Of a DNA stretch of 64,000 nt, positions 54,165 to 62,961 are shown piece by piece; the first letter of the stretch is position 1; each line of letters begins with the position of its first letter. The DNA comes from Pedobacter sp. Leaf176 (lineage in GTDB: Bacteria; Bacteroidota; Bacteroidia; Sphingobacteriales; Sphingobacteriaceae): the NCBI RefSeq assembly GCF_001424305.1, contig NZ_LMPD01000001.1:372001-436000 (forward strand), given 5' to 3'. A program made the translations under genes and the position numbers. The notes under the pieces are model-generated. The model searched no databases. It was not told the DNA's origin and saw only the letters and a list, made by a program, of their open reading frames with translations.

Positions 54165-54256
54165 TTATCATCATGAGACGAAGCAATCTTATTGCTTGGG
54201 GTTTGGAAAGCGACTACATTAGAAGTGCTCTGTGCCTCGCAATGTCGGTTTTAAAT
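54165..54256. repeat. Degenerate REP-like intergenic element
   Basis: The left end ATGAGACGAAGCAATCTT and the right end GCCTCGCAATGTCGG look like diverged, inverted ends of a CATTGCGAGG..CGAAGCAATCT-type element known to me from many genomes. It lies in the 296-bp gap before the GbsR gene; the rest of that gap shows no gene. Confidence 0.55.
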
Positions 54257-54415
54257 TTCTGAATCCTCAAACCTAAAAACTCATAAACCACTGTTATGGT
54301 TAAATAATGAAAGTTGTGAATATTTGTATTACTAGCTCGTTTATTAATAACAAAGAGCGTTACATTTGAAAAAATAAAGCCAGTCAGGCTTTTTAATATT
54401 TGAAGTTCTTGAAAG

Positions 54416-54922
54416 CTATTTAAACACCTTCAATATCGAACCCCAAAACCAGCTCTCCTCAGCTTTTAGCATCGCTTCAATAGTCTTATCTGCGTTTTTT
54501 GCCAGTTTATTTATATCTGTAACTGATTTCTGAAAGGTTTTGAATTCTATATCATTTTCATCGCCTGTAACTGAGGACAATTCCCCAAGAATTTTTAAAA
54601 CAGGTTCCAGCTCACGTTTCTTACGTTCTTTAGCAACCTGACGGGCAATATTCCAAACGTCTTTATCGGCAAAAAAATACTCTTTTCTTTCTCCTGCTTT
54701 ATGTCGTTTTTCGATCAATCCCCAGCCAATTAAATCGCGGAGGGTCATGTTTGCATTGCCTCTTGAAATGCTCAATTGCTCCATAATTTCTTCGGTTGTA
54801 AGTGCTTCAGAGGAGATTAGCAAAAGTGCATGAACCTGGGCCATGGTACGATTTATTCCCCATTCAGAACCCAATTTCCCCCAGGCCTCAATAAATTTTA
54901 ATTTTCCTTCTGGTAATTCCAT
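54416..54922 (-). CDS. GbsR/MarR family transcriptional regulator
   Basis: A 168-residue regulator with an N-terminal winged helix (EALTTEEIMEQLSISRGNANMTLRDLIGWGLIEKRHKAGERKEYF) typical of the GbsR branch. The C-terminal helices are for dimerisation. The ATG at 54922 is preferred over an in-frame TTG at 54928, which lies in the -7 box. A 15-bp palindrome covers its -33 region, consistent with autoregulation. Neighbouring genes do not reveal the effector. Confidence 0.88.
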   Translation of the reverse strand: MELPEGKLKFIEAWGKLGSEWGINRTMAQVHALLLISSEALTTEEIMEQLSISRGNANMTLRDLIGWGLIEKRHKAGERKEYFFADKDVWNIARQVAKERKKRELEPVLKILGELSSVTGDENDIEFKTFQKSVTDINKLAKNADKTIEAMLKAEESWFWGSILKVFK

Positions 54923-54925
54923 GAA

Positions 54926-54955
54926 CAAATATAATTATATTTTGAAACTTTCAAA
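54926..54955 (-). promoter_or_regulatory. Promoter and likely operator of the GbsR gene
   Basis: Minus strand: TTTG (54952-54955), 18-bp spacer and TATATTTG (54926-54933), ending 3 nt before the ATG. The 15-bp palindrome TTTGAAACTTTCAAA (54941-54955) covers the -33 box, and TTGAAACTTT repeats at 54961-54970. Confidence 0.78.
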
Positions 54956-54968
54956 AATTATTGAAACT

Positions 54969-56051
54969 TTATTCATCTTGCCGTATCTCATCAATTAGCA
55001 TTTGCCAATCTTTTCGATGTTTATTCAATGTTTTTAGCAAATCTAATTGCGTTGAATCAAAATAAACGGATAACTTTAGAACTGGTAGCGCCAATATTGG
55101 TTTAAACATGGTGCCGGGCGCAAAGCCGGGTTCATTGTTTTTTGCCCGATCTTTGTCGAATTTTACGGTTGTGTTTACATATTCCTCGTGCTGTTTTTCT
55201 CCTTTGATGTACGGTGTTAACCAATCAACAGATTTTTTTATCGATGAAGCTTTTGGAGATTGGTAAGTGTAAAAATTTTCACCCCCGGCTCTCTTAATTA
55301 ATAAAGCCAGCCTGAGCATTGGCTCTAAATCATAAATATGGTAGTGCATGGCATCTCGTTCTTTAAAATCGAGACTGGTACCATCTTCGTTTAAATTTAT
55401 CCCGATGTGTTTTTTAAATCTCTCGATTGTCCAGCTTATAAATTCCTGGTCGTTTAAAGCATAACCGATTTCACCGACTACTTTTAAACGATGCGCGTTC
55501 CAGTTATTGATCCCTGTTCCCTGGTTTCGGTTCATTCTTTTGCTATTAATTTCTGCCAGCGCAGTACCCTTTAACCAGTTGGCAACTAAATTATTGTCTT
55601 TTGGAGAAATTTCGTCCTTAATTAAATCGTAAGCTTCAATGGCTCTATCAAGATTAGTATCATCAATTGGGTCACCATTTGGTTGGTTCACTTTTGCCCA
55701 GGCCAATAGGAATTCGTTAGCTTTAGCCAGATATTTTTTATCGCCGGAAATTTTAAATTGAAGTGCAAGGGTATACATTTTATTCATATCGCGAAGTGCA
55801 ATACTGGTACGTTCCTTTTTAGGGTTTCCTCTTAGTAAACCTTCCGTTCGGATGGTATCGACTGGATTCGGTGTTTGTGCTAGAAAATCTTCTGCCGATT
55901 TTTCGAAACTCTGATATAATGCTTTAGCATTAGCCTCCCCTTTAATCTTTCGTTTTAAAACCATTATTTCCGCTGAATTCAGGCTTACAATTTGGCCGTA
56001 AGTAGCGCTCATAAATACTGAAAAAAGGAGCATGCACAACGTGATTTTCAT
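54969..56051 (-). CDS. Alginate lyase family protein
   Basis: A 360-residue exported protein (signal peptide MKITLCMLLFSVFMSATYG). It matches the alginate_lyase (PF05426) alpha-toroid type: TSIALRDMNKMYTLALQF, WAKVNQPNGDPIDDTNLDRAIEAYDLI, GTGINNWNAHRLKVVGEIG with the Asn/His pair expected at the active site, and YHIYDLEPMLRLALL. It probably acts in the periplasm on uronate polymers or an own exopolysaccharide. No SusC/SusD genes are nearby. The GbsR gene follows 46 bp downstream on the same strand with its own promoter. Confidence 0.85.
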   Translation of the reverse strand: MKITLCMLLFSVFMSATYGQIVSLNSAEIMVLKRKIKGEANAKALYQSFEKSAEDFLAQTPNPVDTIRTEGLLRGNPKKERTSIALRDMNKMYTLALQFKISGDKKYLAKANEFLLAWAKVNQPNGDPIDDTNLDRAIEAYDLIKDEISPKDNNLVANWLKGTALAEINSKRMNRNQGTGINNWNAHRLKVVGEIGYALNDQEFISWTIERFKKHIGINLNEDGTSLDFKERDAMHYHIYDLEPMLRLALLIKRAGGENFYTYQSPKASSIKKSVDWLTPYIKGEKQHEEYVNTTVKFDKDRAKNNEPGFAPGTMFKPILALPVLKLSVYFDSTQLDLLKTLNKHRKDWQMLIDEIRQDE

Positions 56052-56124
56052 CGTAATTAATTTTGGTTAGTAACAGCGTTTGTACAAATCTAAATTTTTA
56101 ATGTAAAGGCATTCAATTTATTCC

Positions 56125-56154
56125 TTTAATATACCGTTCAAATTTTTATTTTTG
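56125..56154 (+). promoter_or_regulatory. Promoter of the yfhO-type gene
   Basis: TTTA (56125-56128), 18-bp spacer and TATTTTTG (56147-56154), 28 nt before the ATG. The -33 box has A at its last base. Confidence 0.65.
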
Positions 56155-56182
56155 ACATTCGTTTAAACTTAAACAAACCTTA

Positions 56183-58681
56183 ATGAATAACTGGTTTAAA
56201 AACAATGGCACTCATATAGCCATTATTGCAATTTTCGTAGTCATTTGTTTTGCCTACTTCAGTCCTGTTTTGCAGGGAAAAGCACCTACTCAAAGCGATG
56301 TTATATCATCGAAGGCCATGCAAAAAGAAATTATGGAAGTAAAGGAGCAGACTGGTAAATCGCCGCTATGGACAAACCAGATGTTTGGTGGTATGCCTGC
56401 TTTTCAGATCTGGGTTCCTTATGCATACAATGGTGCAACCTACGGTATTGCATTAATTACAAAAGCTTTGCCAAACCCTGTTGGAACAGTTTTATTGCTG
56501 TTAATCGGCGCTTATTTCCTCTTTATTGTGTTAAAAGTGAATCCATGGCTTGCTGCTGCGGGTGCAATTGCATTTACTTTTACAACCTATAATTTTGTCC
56601 TCATTTCCAGCGGGCACAGCAGTAAAGCCTTGGCAATAGGCTTTTTTGCGCCTATAATTGCCGGAATAATTTTAACCATGCGGGGAAGGTATTGGTATGG
56701 TGCAAGTTTAACGGCGCTGTTTCTGGCACTTGAGATAAGAACGAATCACGTGCAGATGACTTATTATTTGATGCTTTCTATCCTGATTTTTGTAGGTGTC
56801 GAATTGTATAAAGCCATAAAGACAAAATCACTACCAATATTAGCGAAATCGTTAGGCTTTTTGGCTTTATCAGTAATACTTGCTGTTATGATAAATGCTG
56901 GATTATTATGGTCTACGGCAGAATATGCGAAAGAAACCAATCGTGGCAAGTCTAATTTAACCGTTACTGCTGCTGCGGGTAAAGATACCGGAATGACCAA
57001 AGAATATGCGTATCAATGGAGCCAGGGCGTAGGCGAAAGCTTTACGTTTTTAATCCCCGATTTATACGGCGGCGCAACAGGTGTAGATGAATTGGTTAAA
57101 CCGGAAAGCAATATGTACAAGGCTGCCGCTGAAGTTACGGGGGGTGATCCGGCTCAAACAGATAACCTCATACGTTATGTCGGTCAAAACTTTAATATGC
57201 AGGAATATTGGGGTGATAAGCCTTTTACTCAAGGTGGTTATTACTTTGGCGCAATTATTTGTTTCTTGTTTGTTTTTGGTTTGTTTATCGTTAAGAGTCA
57301 GCTTAAATGGTGGATTTTAATTACCACAATCCTCTTTATGCTCCTTTCTTTCGGAAGGCACCTTCCTTTTGTAAGTGATTTGTTTTTCGATTACTTCCCG
57401 CTTTATAACAAGTTCAGAGCTGTTGAGTCTATCCTTGCAGTAGTTGGTTTAGTTGTTCCGATTTTAGCCATTCTTGCAGTAAAAGAAATTCAGGAAGGAA
57501 AAATCGACCAGAAAATTTTAGTAAAAAAGCTAACCTGGTCTGCTGGTATCGTTGGTGGTATTTCACTTATTATCGCTATTATGCCGACCTTGTTCTTCAG
57601 CTTTAAAACAACGAACCATGCTGATGCAGTTCAGGCTCTTACTCAGGCCTTGCAGAATAATGCAGCTATTGCACAGAAAATTGCTAATGGTTTGGTGGAA
57701 GACAGGATTGCGATTGGCCGTGCAGATGCATTTCGTTCATTTATTTTTGTAGCCATTGGCTTCGGAATTATTTGGGCTTTTATTACCAGGAAAATGAGTA
57801 TGCAACTAGCTTTTGGTTTACTAACCTTTGCGGTTTTAATCGATATGTGGCAGGTAGATAAAAGATACCTCAACAATAAAAATTTCGAGGCAAAGAGAGA
57901 CCTTTCAGATTACTTTCAGCCTCGTGATGTAGATACGTTTATCGCAGCGGATAAAGATCCAAACTTTAGGGTATTCGATTTATCGATTCCTACATTTTCT
58001 GATGCAAGCACATCTGCTTTTCACAAAACAATTGGTGGTTACCATGCAGCTAAGCTGAAACGTTTTGATGAATTGATTCAAAATCAGTTTTCTAAAAGCA
58101 TCAATCAGGATGTCTTAGATATGTTGAACACAAAGTACATCATCACTCAGGATCAAAAAACAGGCTCTTACAAAATGCAACGCAACCCAACTGCTGCCGG
58201 AAACGCATGGTTTGTGGAAAGCGTTCAATATGTAAAAAATGCCGATGAGGAAATGAAGGCCATAAGCAGTTTCGACGCAAAGAAAGAAGCTATTGTCGAC
58301 CAAATGTACAAAGGCGATATGAACAGCAAACTTTTGGGTACGGGACAGGAAGGTTTCATTAAATTAACTAATTATAATCCTGATCACCTCACATACGAAT
58401 ATTCGACAGCGAAGGATGTGATTGCAGTTTTCTCAGAGATCTACTACAATAAAGGATGGAAAATGTACATTGATGGTGTAGAGAAGCCTTATTTCAGAGC
58501 AGATTACGTTTTGCGTGCTGCACAATTAGAAGCTGGTAATCACAAACTTGAATTTATTTTTCATCCCAACTCTTACTATACCGGCGAGAAAATTTCGTTA
58601 GCAGGTTCCATCTTATTAGTACTTGGTTTAGGCTTCGGCTTTTATTTAGAAAACAAAAATAGGAAAGTCGTTAAGGCTTAG
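56183..58681 (+). CDS. YfhO family membrane protein
   Basis: An 832-residue polytopic protein with about 11-13 membrane helices and a soluble C-terminal part. It starts NGTHIAIIAIFVVICFAYFSPVLQG, and PTQSDVISSKAMQKE follows the first helix. The QMFGGMPAFQIWVPY and LNTKYIITQDQK segments are typical of YfhO. Bacillus YfhO decorates lipoteichoic acid with GlcNAc, so a GT-C-like glycosyl transfer from a polyprenyl donor is likely. The acceptor here is unknown. A strong hairpin ends the gene. Confidence 0.9.
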   Translation: MNNWFKNNGTHIAIIAIFVVICFAYFSPVLQGKAPTQSDVISSKAMQKEIMEVKEQTGKSPLWTNQMFGGMPAFQIWVPYAYNGATYGIALITKALPNPVGTVLLLLIGAYFLFIVLKVNPWLAAAGAIAFTFTTYNFVLISSGHSSKALAIGFFAPIIAGIILTMRGRYWYGASLTALFLALEIRTNHVQMTYYLMLSILIFVGVELYKAIKTKSLPILAKSLGFLALSVILAVMINAGLLWSTAEYAKETNRGKSNLTVTAAAGKDTGMTKEYAYQWSQGVGESFTFLIPDLYGGATGVDELVKPESNMYKAAAEVTGGDPAQTDNLIRYVGQNFNMQEYWGDKPFTQGGYYFGAIICFLFVFGLFIVKSQLKWWILITTILFMLLSFGRHLPFVSDLFFDYFPLYNKFRAVESILAVVGLVVPILAILAVKEIQEGKIDQKILVKKLTWSAGIVGGISLIIAIMPTLFFSFKTTNHADAVQALTQALQNNAAIAQKIANGLVEDRIAIGRADAFRSFIFVAIGFGIIWAFITRKMSMQLAFGLLTFAVLIDMWQVDKRYLNNKNFEAKRDLSDYFQPRDVDTFIAADKDPNFRVFDLSIPTFSDASTSAFHKTIGGYHAAKLKRFDELIQNQFSKSINQDVLDMLNTKYIITQDQKTGSYKMQRNPTAAGNAWFVESVQYVKNADEEMKAISSFDAKKEAIVDQMYKGDMNSKLLGTGQEGFIKLTNYNPDHLTYEYSTAKDVIAVFSEIYYNKGWKMYIDGVEKPYFRADYVLRAAQLEAGNHKLEFIFHPNSYYTGEKISLAGSILLVLGLGFGFYLENKNRKVVKA

Positions 58682-58710
58682 TTAGGCCGGATCTCAGACC
58701 GATTTTTTTT

Positions 58711-58747
58711 AAATACCTTCAGGTAATCTCCTGAAGGTATTTTTTTT
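58711..58747 (+). terminator. Terminator after yfhO
   Basis: A 12-bp stem AATACCTTCAGG/CCTGAAGGTATT with a 6-nt loop, followed by T residues. Confidence 0.92.
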
Positions 58748-58804
58748 GCTTGTCATTTCAGTATAATGATTAATCAAGTGATTAAATTTAACAATGTCGT
58801 AACA

Positions 58805-58833
58805 TTTGTTTGATATACAGAGTCTTATCTTTG
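58805..58833 (+). promoter_or_regulatory. Full consensus promoter before a 31-aa ORF
   Basis: TTTG (58805-58808), 17-bp spacer and TATCTTTG (58826-58833), a perfect TAnnTTTG. The next ATG is at 58851. Confidence 0.75.
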
Positions 58834-58850
58834 TTTGTAAATCAGATGAT

Positions 58851-58946
58851 ATGTTAGAATCATTCTTTGCGATTTGTCTTTTAATCGTTGTAATTTATTT
58901 CTTCAGTCCTTTTGAGGTAAAACTCGATGAGGAAGAAGAATGGTAA
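58851..58946 (+). CDS. Putative 31-aa membrane protein
   Basis: A short ORF beginning MLESFFAICLL, with a single hydrophobic helix to about residue 20 and an acidic C-terminal end DEEEEW. It starts 17 nt after the full-consensus promoter and before the LpxH-like gene, with 71 bp between them. I do not recognise a family. The fit of promoter, helix and acidic tail supports a real small protein, but the coding signal is too short to be sure. Confidence 0.55.
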   Translation: MLESFFAICLLIVVIYFFSPFEVKLDEEEEW

Positions 58947-59017
58947 AATAGCTTTCTTAATGTTAAACTGCTTTTCAGAAGCGGTGATAAAATTCCTAGC
59001 CCCTAAAATTCTCATTT

Positions 59018-59869
59018 ATGGATAAAAGAAAAGTCGATGTAGTCGTGATATCCGATGTACACCTCGGCACCTATGGTTGCCACGCAAAAGAACTTTTAAA
59101 ATATCTAAAAAGCATCAAACCTAAAACGCTTATCCTTAATGGCGATATCATCGATATCTGGCAATTTAGCAAAAGCTACTGGCCCGAATCGCATATGAAA
59201 GTCATTCGCAAGCTGATGAAATTTGTATCTGAAGGGGTTGAAGTTCATTACCTCACCGGGAATCATGATGAAATGTTGCGAAAGTTTGATGGCATGGAAA
59301 TGGGTACCTTTCATTTGGCCAATAAACTTATTATGGAGTTAGACGGGAAAAAGGCCTGGTTTTTTCATGGTGATGTTTTCGATGTAACCATGCAACACTC
59401 CAAATGGCTCGCAAAGATGGGTGCAGTGGGTTACGATACTTTAATTCTGATAAACAGTTTTGTAAACTGGGTACTCAATGCTTTCGGGAGGGAGAAAATG
59501 AGTTTTTCGAAGAAAATAAAAGCCAAATTTAAAGATGCAGTTAAATTCATTAATAGCTTTGAGCAGGTGGCGGCCGAGCTGGCTGTAGAAAAAGGTTACG
59601 ATTACGTAGTTTGTGGTCATATTCACCAGCCGGAAAAGCGGGAAATAACGGTCGATGATGGAAAAGTTATGTATTTAAACAGCGGTGATTGGGTAGAAAG
59701 CCTAACGGCGCTGGAGTATAAGGAGCAATCCTGGTCCATTTTTAAATATGAGCACAGAGATTTTATTAAGGATGAAATGGATGATGGTATCCTGTCAGAT
59801 GCCGAAGATTTAAAGAGTAAGCTTGATATAAATATCCTTTTACAAAATATTAAATATGAAATTGCCTGA
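59018..59869 (+). CDS. UDP-2,3-diacylglucosamine diphosphatase-like metallophosphoesterase
   Basis: A 283-residue calcineurin-like phosphoesterase. The metal motifs are SDVHLGTYGCH, LNGDIIDIWQF, LTGNHDE, FFHGDVFD and VVCGHIHQPE, close to LpxH. LpxH hydrolyses UDP-2,3-diacylglucosamine to lipid X in lipid A synthesis. It is longer than E. coli LpxH at the C-terminus. A MurG-like glycosyltransferase gene follows 27 bp downstream, likely co-transcribed. The substrate is inferred. Confidence 0.87.
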   Translation: MDKRKVDVVVISDVHLGTYGCHAKELLKYLKSIKPKTLILNGDIIDIWQFSKSYWPESHMKVIRKLMKFVSEGVEVHYLTGNHDEMLRKFDGMEMGTFHLANKLIMELDGKKAWFFHGDVFDVTMQHSKWLAKMGAVGYDTLILINSFVNWVLNAFGREKMSFSKKIKAKFKDAVKFINSFEQVAAELAVEKGYDYVVCGHIHQPEKREITVDDGKVMYLNSGDWVESLTALEYKEQSWSIFKYEHRDFIKDEMDDGILSDAEDLKSKLDINILLQNIKYEIA

Positions 59870-59896
59870 TAATTTTAGATATTCGGCCTTTAGTAT

Positions 59897-60886
59897 ATGA
59901 AAATACTTTACGCAATACAAGGCACAGGGAACGGGCACATCAGCAGGGCGAGGGAAATTATTCCGCTGCTTCAAAAATATGGAGAACTTGATATTTTAGT
60001 TAGCGGTACACAGGCTGATGTAAAATTGAGTCAGCCGGTGAAATACCAGTTGCATGGGTTTAGTTTTATATTCGGGAAAAAGGGTGGGGTAGATCATTTT
60101 AAGACCTGGCTAAGCATGAATCTTTTTCGTTTCAGGAAAGACATGAAACAACTTAAGCTCAGTGATTATAACCTTATTGTTAATGATTTTGAACCGGTAA
60201 GTGCCTGGGCCTGCAAGTTGCAGGGTATCGAATGTGTTTCTTTAAGTCACCAGGCGGCCTTTAAATCTAAAAAAGTGCCACGTCCAAGAACCATAGATTG
60301 GGGAAAGGTAATTCTAAGCCATTACGCCCCAACTAAACACCATATAGGTTTCCACTTCGACAGGTATGATGATTTCATTTATACACCGGTTATTCGCTCC
60401 GAAATCAGGCAGATGGAAAGTAGAAACCTGGGTCACTACACCGTTTATTTGCCCGCGATAGACGACAGGAGGCTGGTGAAATTACTAATTCAGATTCCAG
60501 GCGTAAAATGGAAGGTTTTCTCAAAGCATACCAAAGAAAGCTATCAGGAACAAAATGTTTTTGTTGAACCCGTTAACAATGAAAGATTTAACACAAGCCT
60601 GGCAACTTGTGAGGGGCTTTTTACCGGCGGCGGATTTGAAGGTCCTGCTGAAGCATTATATTTAGGAAAAAAGTTGCTGGTTGCGCCTATGCGTTTTCAG
60701 TTCGAGCAACAATGCAATGCTTATGCGCTAAAGCAATTCGGTTTACCTGTCATTTGGGGCAGCACCAGGAACTGGTTGCCAATTGTTAAACAATGGGTGG
60801 AAAACCCTCAGGAACATCAATTTAATTTTCCTGATGAAACGGCGAAAATCATTGATAATATGGTTAAAAAGTACGCAAGAGTGTAG
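59897..60886 (+). CDS. GT-B glycosyltransferase (MurG-like, MJ1255 type)
   Basis: A 329-residue GT-B protein opening MKILYAIQGTGNGHISRAREI with the glycine-rich His loop of MurG-like enzymes. The C-terminal donor half has LFTGGGFEGPAEALYLGKKLLVAPM and FEQQCNAYALKQFG. It resembles the MJ1255/VC2487-type family. Its place next to an LpxH-like gene hints at glycolipid or envelope sugar transfer. Substrates are unknown. Confidence 0.85.
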   Translation: MKILYAIQGTGNGHISRAREIIPLLQKYGELDILVSGTQADVKLSQPVKYQLHGFSFIFGKKGGVDHFKTWLSMNLFRFRKDMKQLKLSDYNLIVNDFEPVSAWACKLQGIECVSLSHQAAFKSKKVPRPRTIDWGKVILSHYAPTKHHIGFHFDRYDDFIYTPVIRSEIRQMESRNLGHYTVYLPAIDDRRLVKLLIQIPGVKWKVFSKHTKESYQEQNVFVEPVNNERFNTSLATCEGLFTGGGFEGPAEALYLGKKLLVAPMRFQFEQQCNAYALKQFGLPVIWGSTRNWLPIVKQWVENPQEHQFNFPDETAKIIDNMVKKYARV

Positions 60887-61117
60887 TTTTTGCATTCTTC
60901 ATTATCTACAGGAACACCAGAAACTAATTCTTTGTTAATCTGTGTTTCTGCGGAAAAAAATTAGTATTGATCTTTGCCGATGAATAAAAGGTAAGATTTA
61001 AAAATTACTTCCACGGAAACAGAAAAAGTCGTGGAACAAAGAGACGATACTTGCTCTTTATTCTTTGTTCCTTAATCCTTGAATTAATTTCTTTACTTTG
61101 CCAATTCTATCGAAGGC

Positions 61118-62098
61118 ATGATTAATCAGTTCAGAAAGTTAAATCCGGTTAACCTTATTTTGCTGTTGGCATACACATTTTTCATGCGTATTGTTATCTT
61201 TTATGAGCTTCCAGCCCAATTGAATTTTGATTTCCTGGAACCGTTTGCGAGGTTACTAATCAACATTAATCTGGAAAATGCCTTTTCTCCCTCTGCTAAT
61301 ATTTTTTTCGCTACTGTTTTAGTATTTATCCAGGCATTAATTTTTAACAGGGTAATCAATAACCATAACCTATTGGCTAAACCCAGTTTCCTGCCGGCTT
61401 TAATGTACATTACCGGTGCAAGTCTGTTTCTGCCGTTTATGGTGTTAAGTCCTGCACTTATTTGTAATTTCCTATTAATCTGGTTAATAGATAAGTTTTT
61501 GAAACTCAACAAGAGTTTGAATTCCATAACAAACGTATTCGATATCGGAATGATAATCGCCATAGGAACTTTAATTTATTTCCCGTTTATGGCCATGTTG
61601 TTGATGATTTTTTTATCGTTACTCCTTTTCCGTTCTTTCAACTGGCGCGAGTGGATTGCGGGCCTGGTTGGTTTTTTAACCGTGTTTTTCTTCCTCGCCG
61701 TATTTTATTTTTGGAAAGATAACCTCAGCTCTTTTTACCAGATTTGGAAACCGTTAGGCAACAAATTTCCATCGGTATTTAAAATAAATTACAACGATTA
61801 CCTTGTACTTATCCCGGTCGCGGTGATAATCATTCTGGCCTCTTTACAATTGAGGGAGAATTTTTTCAGGAGCTTTATCAGCACCAGAAAAGGATTTCAG
61901 ATGTTGTTCTTTATGTTTTTGGTCGCAGTTGCAAGTTTTTACCTTAAGCCCGATTTCAGGACCTGGCATTTTTTACTTTGTGTGCCACCAGGAGCTGTGC
62001 TTTTAGCCTATTATTTCAGCAATGCCAAGAAACGATGGTTTTACGAAACGCTCTTCCTTTTATTTGTACTTTCTGTTCAGTACTTTCTCTTTGTTTAA
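61118..62098 (+). CDS. DUF6427 family membrane protein
   Basis: A 326-residue polytopic protein of the DUF6427 type. It opens MINQFRKLNPVNLILLLAYT and shows about nine to ten helices (IYFPFMAMLLMIFLSLLLFR, WIAGLVGFLTVFFFLAVFYF). The function is unknown. The 231-bp gap upstream holds a low-complexity stretch (TTTATTCTTTGTTCC type) and no gene. Confidence 0.82.
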   Translation: MINQFRKLNPVNLILLLAYTFFMRIVIFYELPAQLNFDFLEPFARLLININLENAFSPSANIFFATVLVFIQALIFNRVINNHNLLAKPSFLPALMYITGASLFLPFMVLSPALICNFLLIWLIDKFLKLNKSLNSITNVFDIGMIIAIGTLIYFPFMAMLLMIFLSLLLFRSFNWREWIAGLVGFLTVFFFLAVFYFWKDNLSSFYQIWKPLGNKFPSVFKINYNDYLVLIPVAVIIILASLQLRENFFRSFISTRKGFQMLFFMFLVAVASFYLKPDFRTWHFLLCVPPGAVLLAYYFSNAKKRWFYETLFLLFVLSVQYFLFV

Positions 62099-62225
62099 CC
62101 TTTTTTAACAAAATGATTCCTCAAAACTTGTTAAAGATTAATAGCTTTGTGGCACGATTAAAGAGTTTCACAACTTTTTAACCGTGGGATTGTAAATATA
62201 AGGTGATTGATTCTTTTTTGGATAA

Positions 62226-62960
62226 ATGCATAATTTAAGTATTGATATAGGGAATACTTTAACCAAGGTTGCAGTTTTTGCAGGTGAGGGCATTATATAT
62301 TATCAACGTTTCAACGCCTTAACTGTAAACGATTTGATGTCGTTAATTGAAAAATTTCAAATCGGAAAATCTATAATCAGTACTGTTGATGAAGAGGTTG
62401 AAGAACTTGAACTTTTTTTAAATGCCAGAACAAAATACATTCGTTTTTCTGCTATGCTTACAAATGGTGTGCAGAACAAATATCAAAGCCCTTCAACATT
62501 GGGTTTAGATAGATGGGCCGCTGTTTTAGGTGCCAACGCAATATTTCCGGATAATTCAAGTTTGGTAATTGATGCAGGAACTTGCATCACCTACGACTTG
62601 CTGAATCGGGAGAAAGACTATTTTGGCGGAGCAATCAGCCCCGGAATCCTTATGCGTTTTAAAGCTATGCATGAATTTACAGGGAGGTTACCGTTGGTAG
62701 ATTGGGATTCAAAGATGCCGGTTCCCGAAGGAAAAAATACCGAAGCAGCCATGAAAAATGGTGTTTTACAGGGTGTAATTAATGAAATTTCAGGGTTTAT
62801 AGAACTCAATAACGTAAAAGAAAGTGCTTTAAAAGTTATTTTAACAGGTGGTGATGCTGATTTTTTGTTTAACCAATTACAAAACAGCATCTTTGCGCCA
62901 CAGATAATTAAAGATCCCTATTTGGTTTTGAAAGGATTAAATGAAGCTATTGCAAATTAA
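62226..62960 (+). CDS. coaX: Type III pantothenate kinase CoaX
   Basis: A 244-residue ASKHA-fold kinase. Phosphate 1 is SIDIGNTLTKVAVF, phosphate 2/catalytic is VIDAGTCITYDLL, and LGLDRWAAVLGA and GGAISPGILMRF are diagnostic for type III. It phosphorylates pantothenate as the first step of CoA synthesis. It lies 1 bp upstream of the next gene. Confidence 0.95.
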   Translation: MHNLSIDIGNTLTKVAVFAGEGIIYYQRFNALTVNDLMSLIEKFQIGKSIISTVDEEVEELELFLNARTKYIRFSAMLTNGVQNKYQSPSTLGLDRWAAVLGANAIFPDNSSLVIDAGTCITYDLLNREKDYFGGAISPGILMRFKAMHEFTGRLPLVDWDSKMPVPEGKNTEAAMKNGVLQGVINEISGFIELNNVKESALKVILTGGDADFLFNQLQNSIFAPQIIKDPYLVLKGLNEAIAN

Positions 62961-62961
62961 A

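Noticed and set aside
54969..56051. Polysaccharide utilisation locus with the lyase and fucosidase
   Set aside because: There are no SusC/SusD-like pairs, sulfatases or clustered glycoside hydrolases; the fucosidase is 15 kb away.
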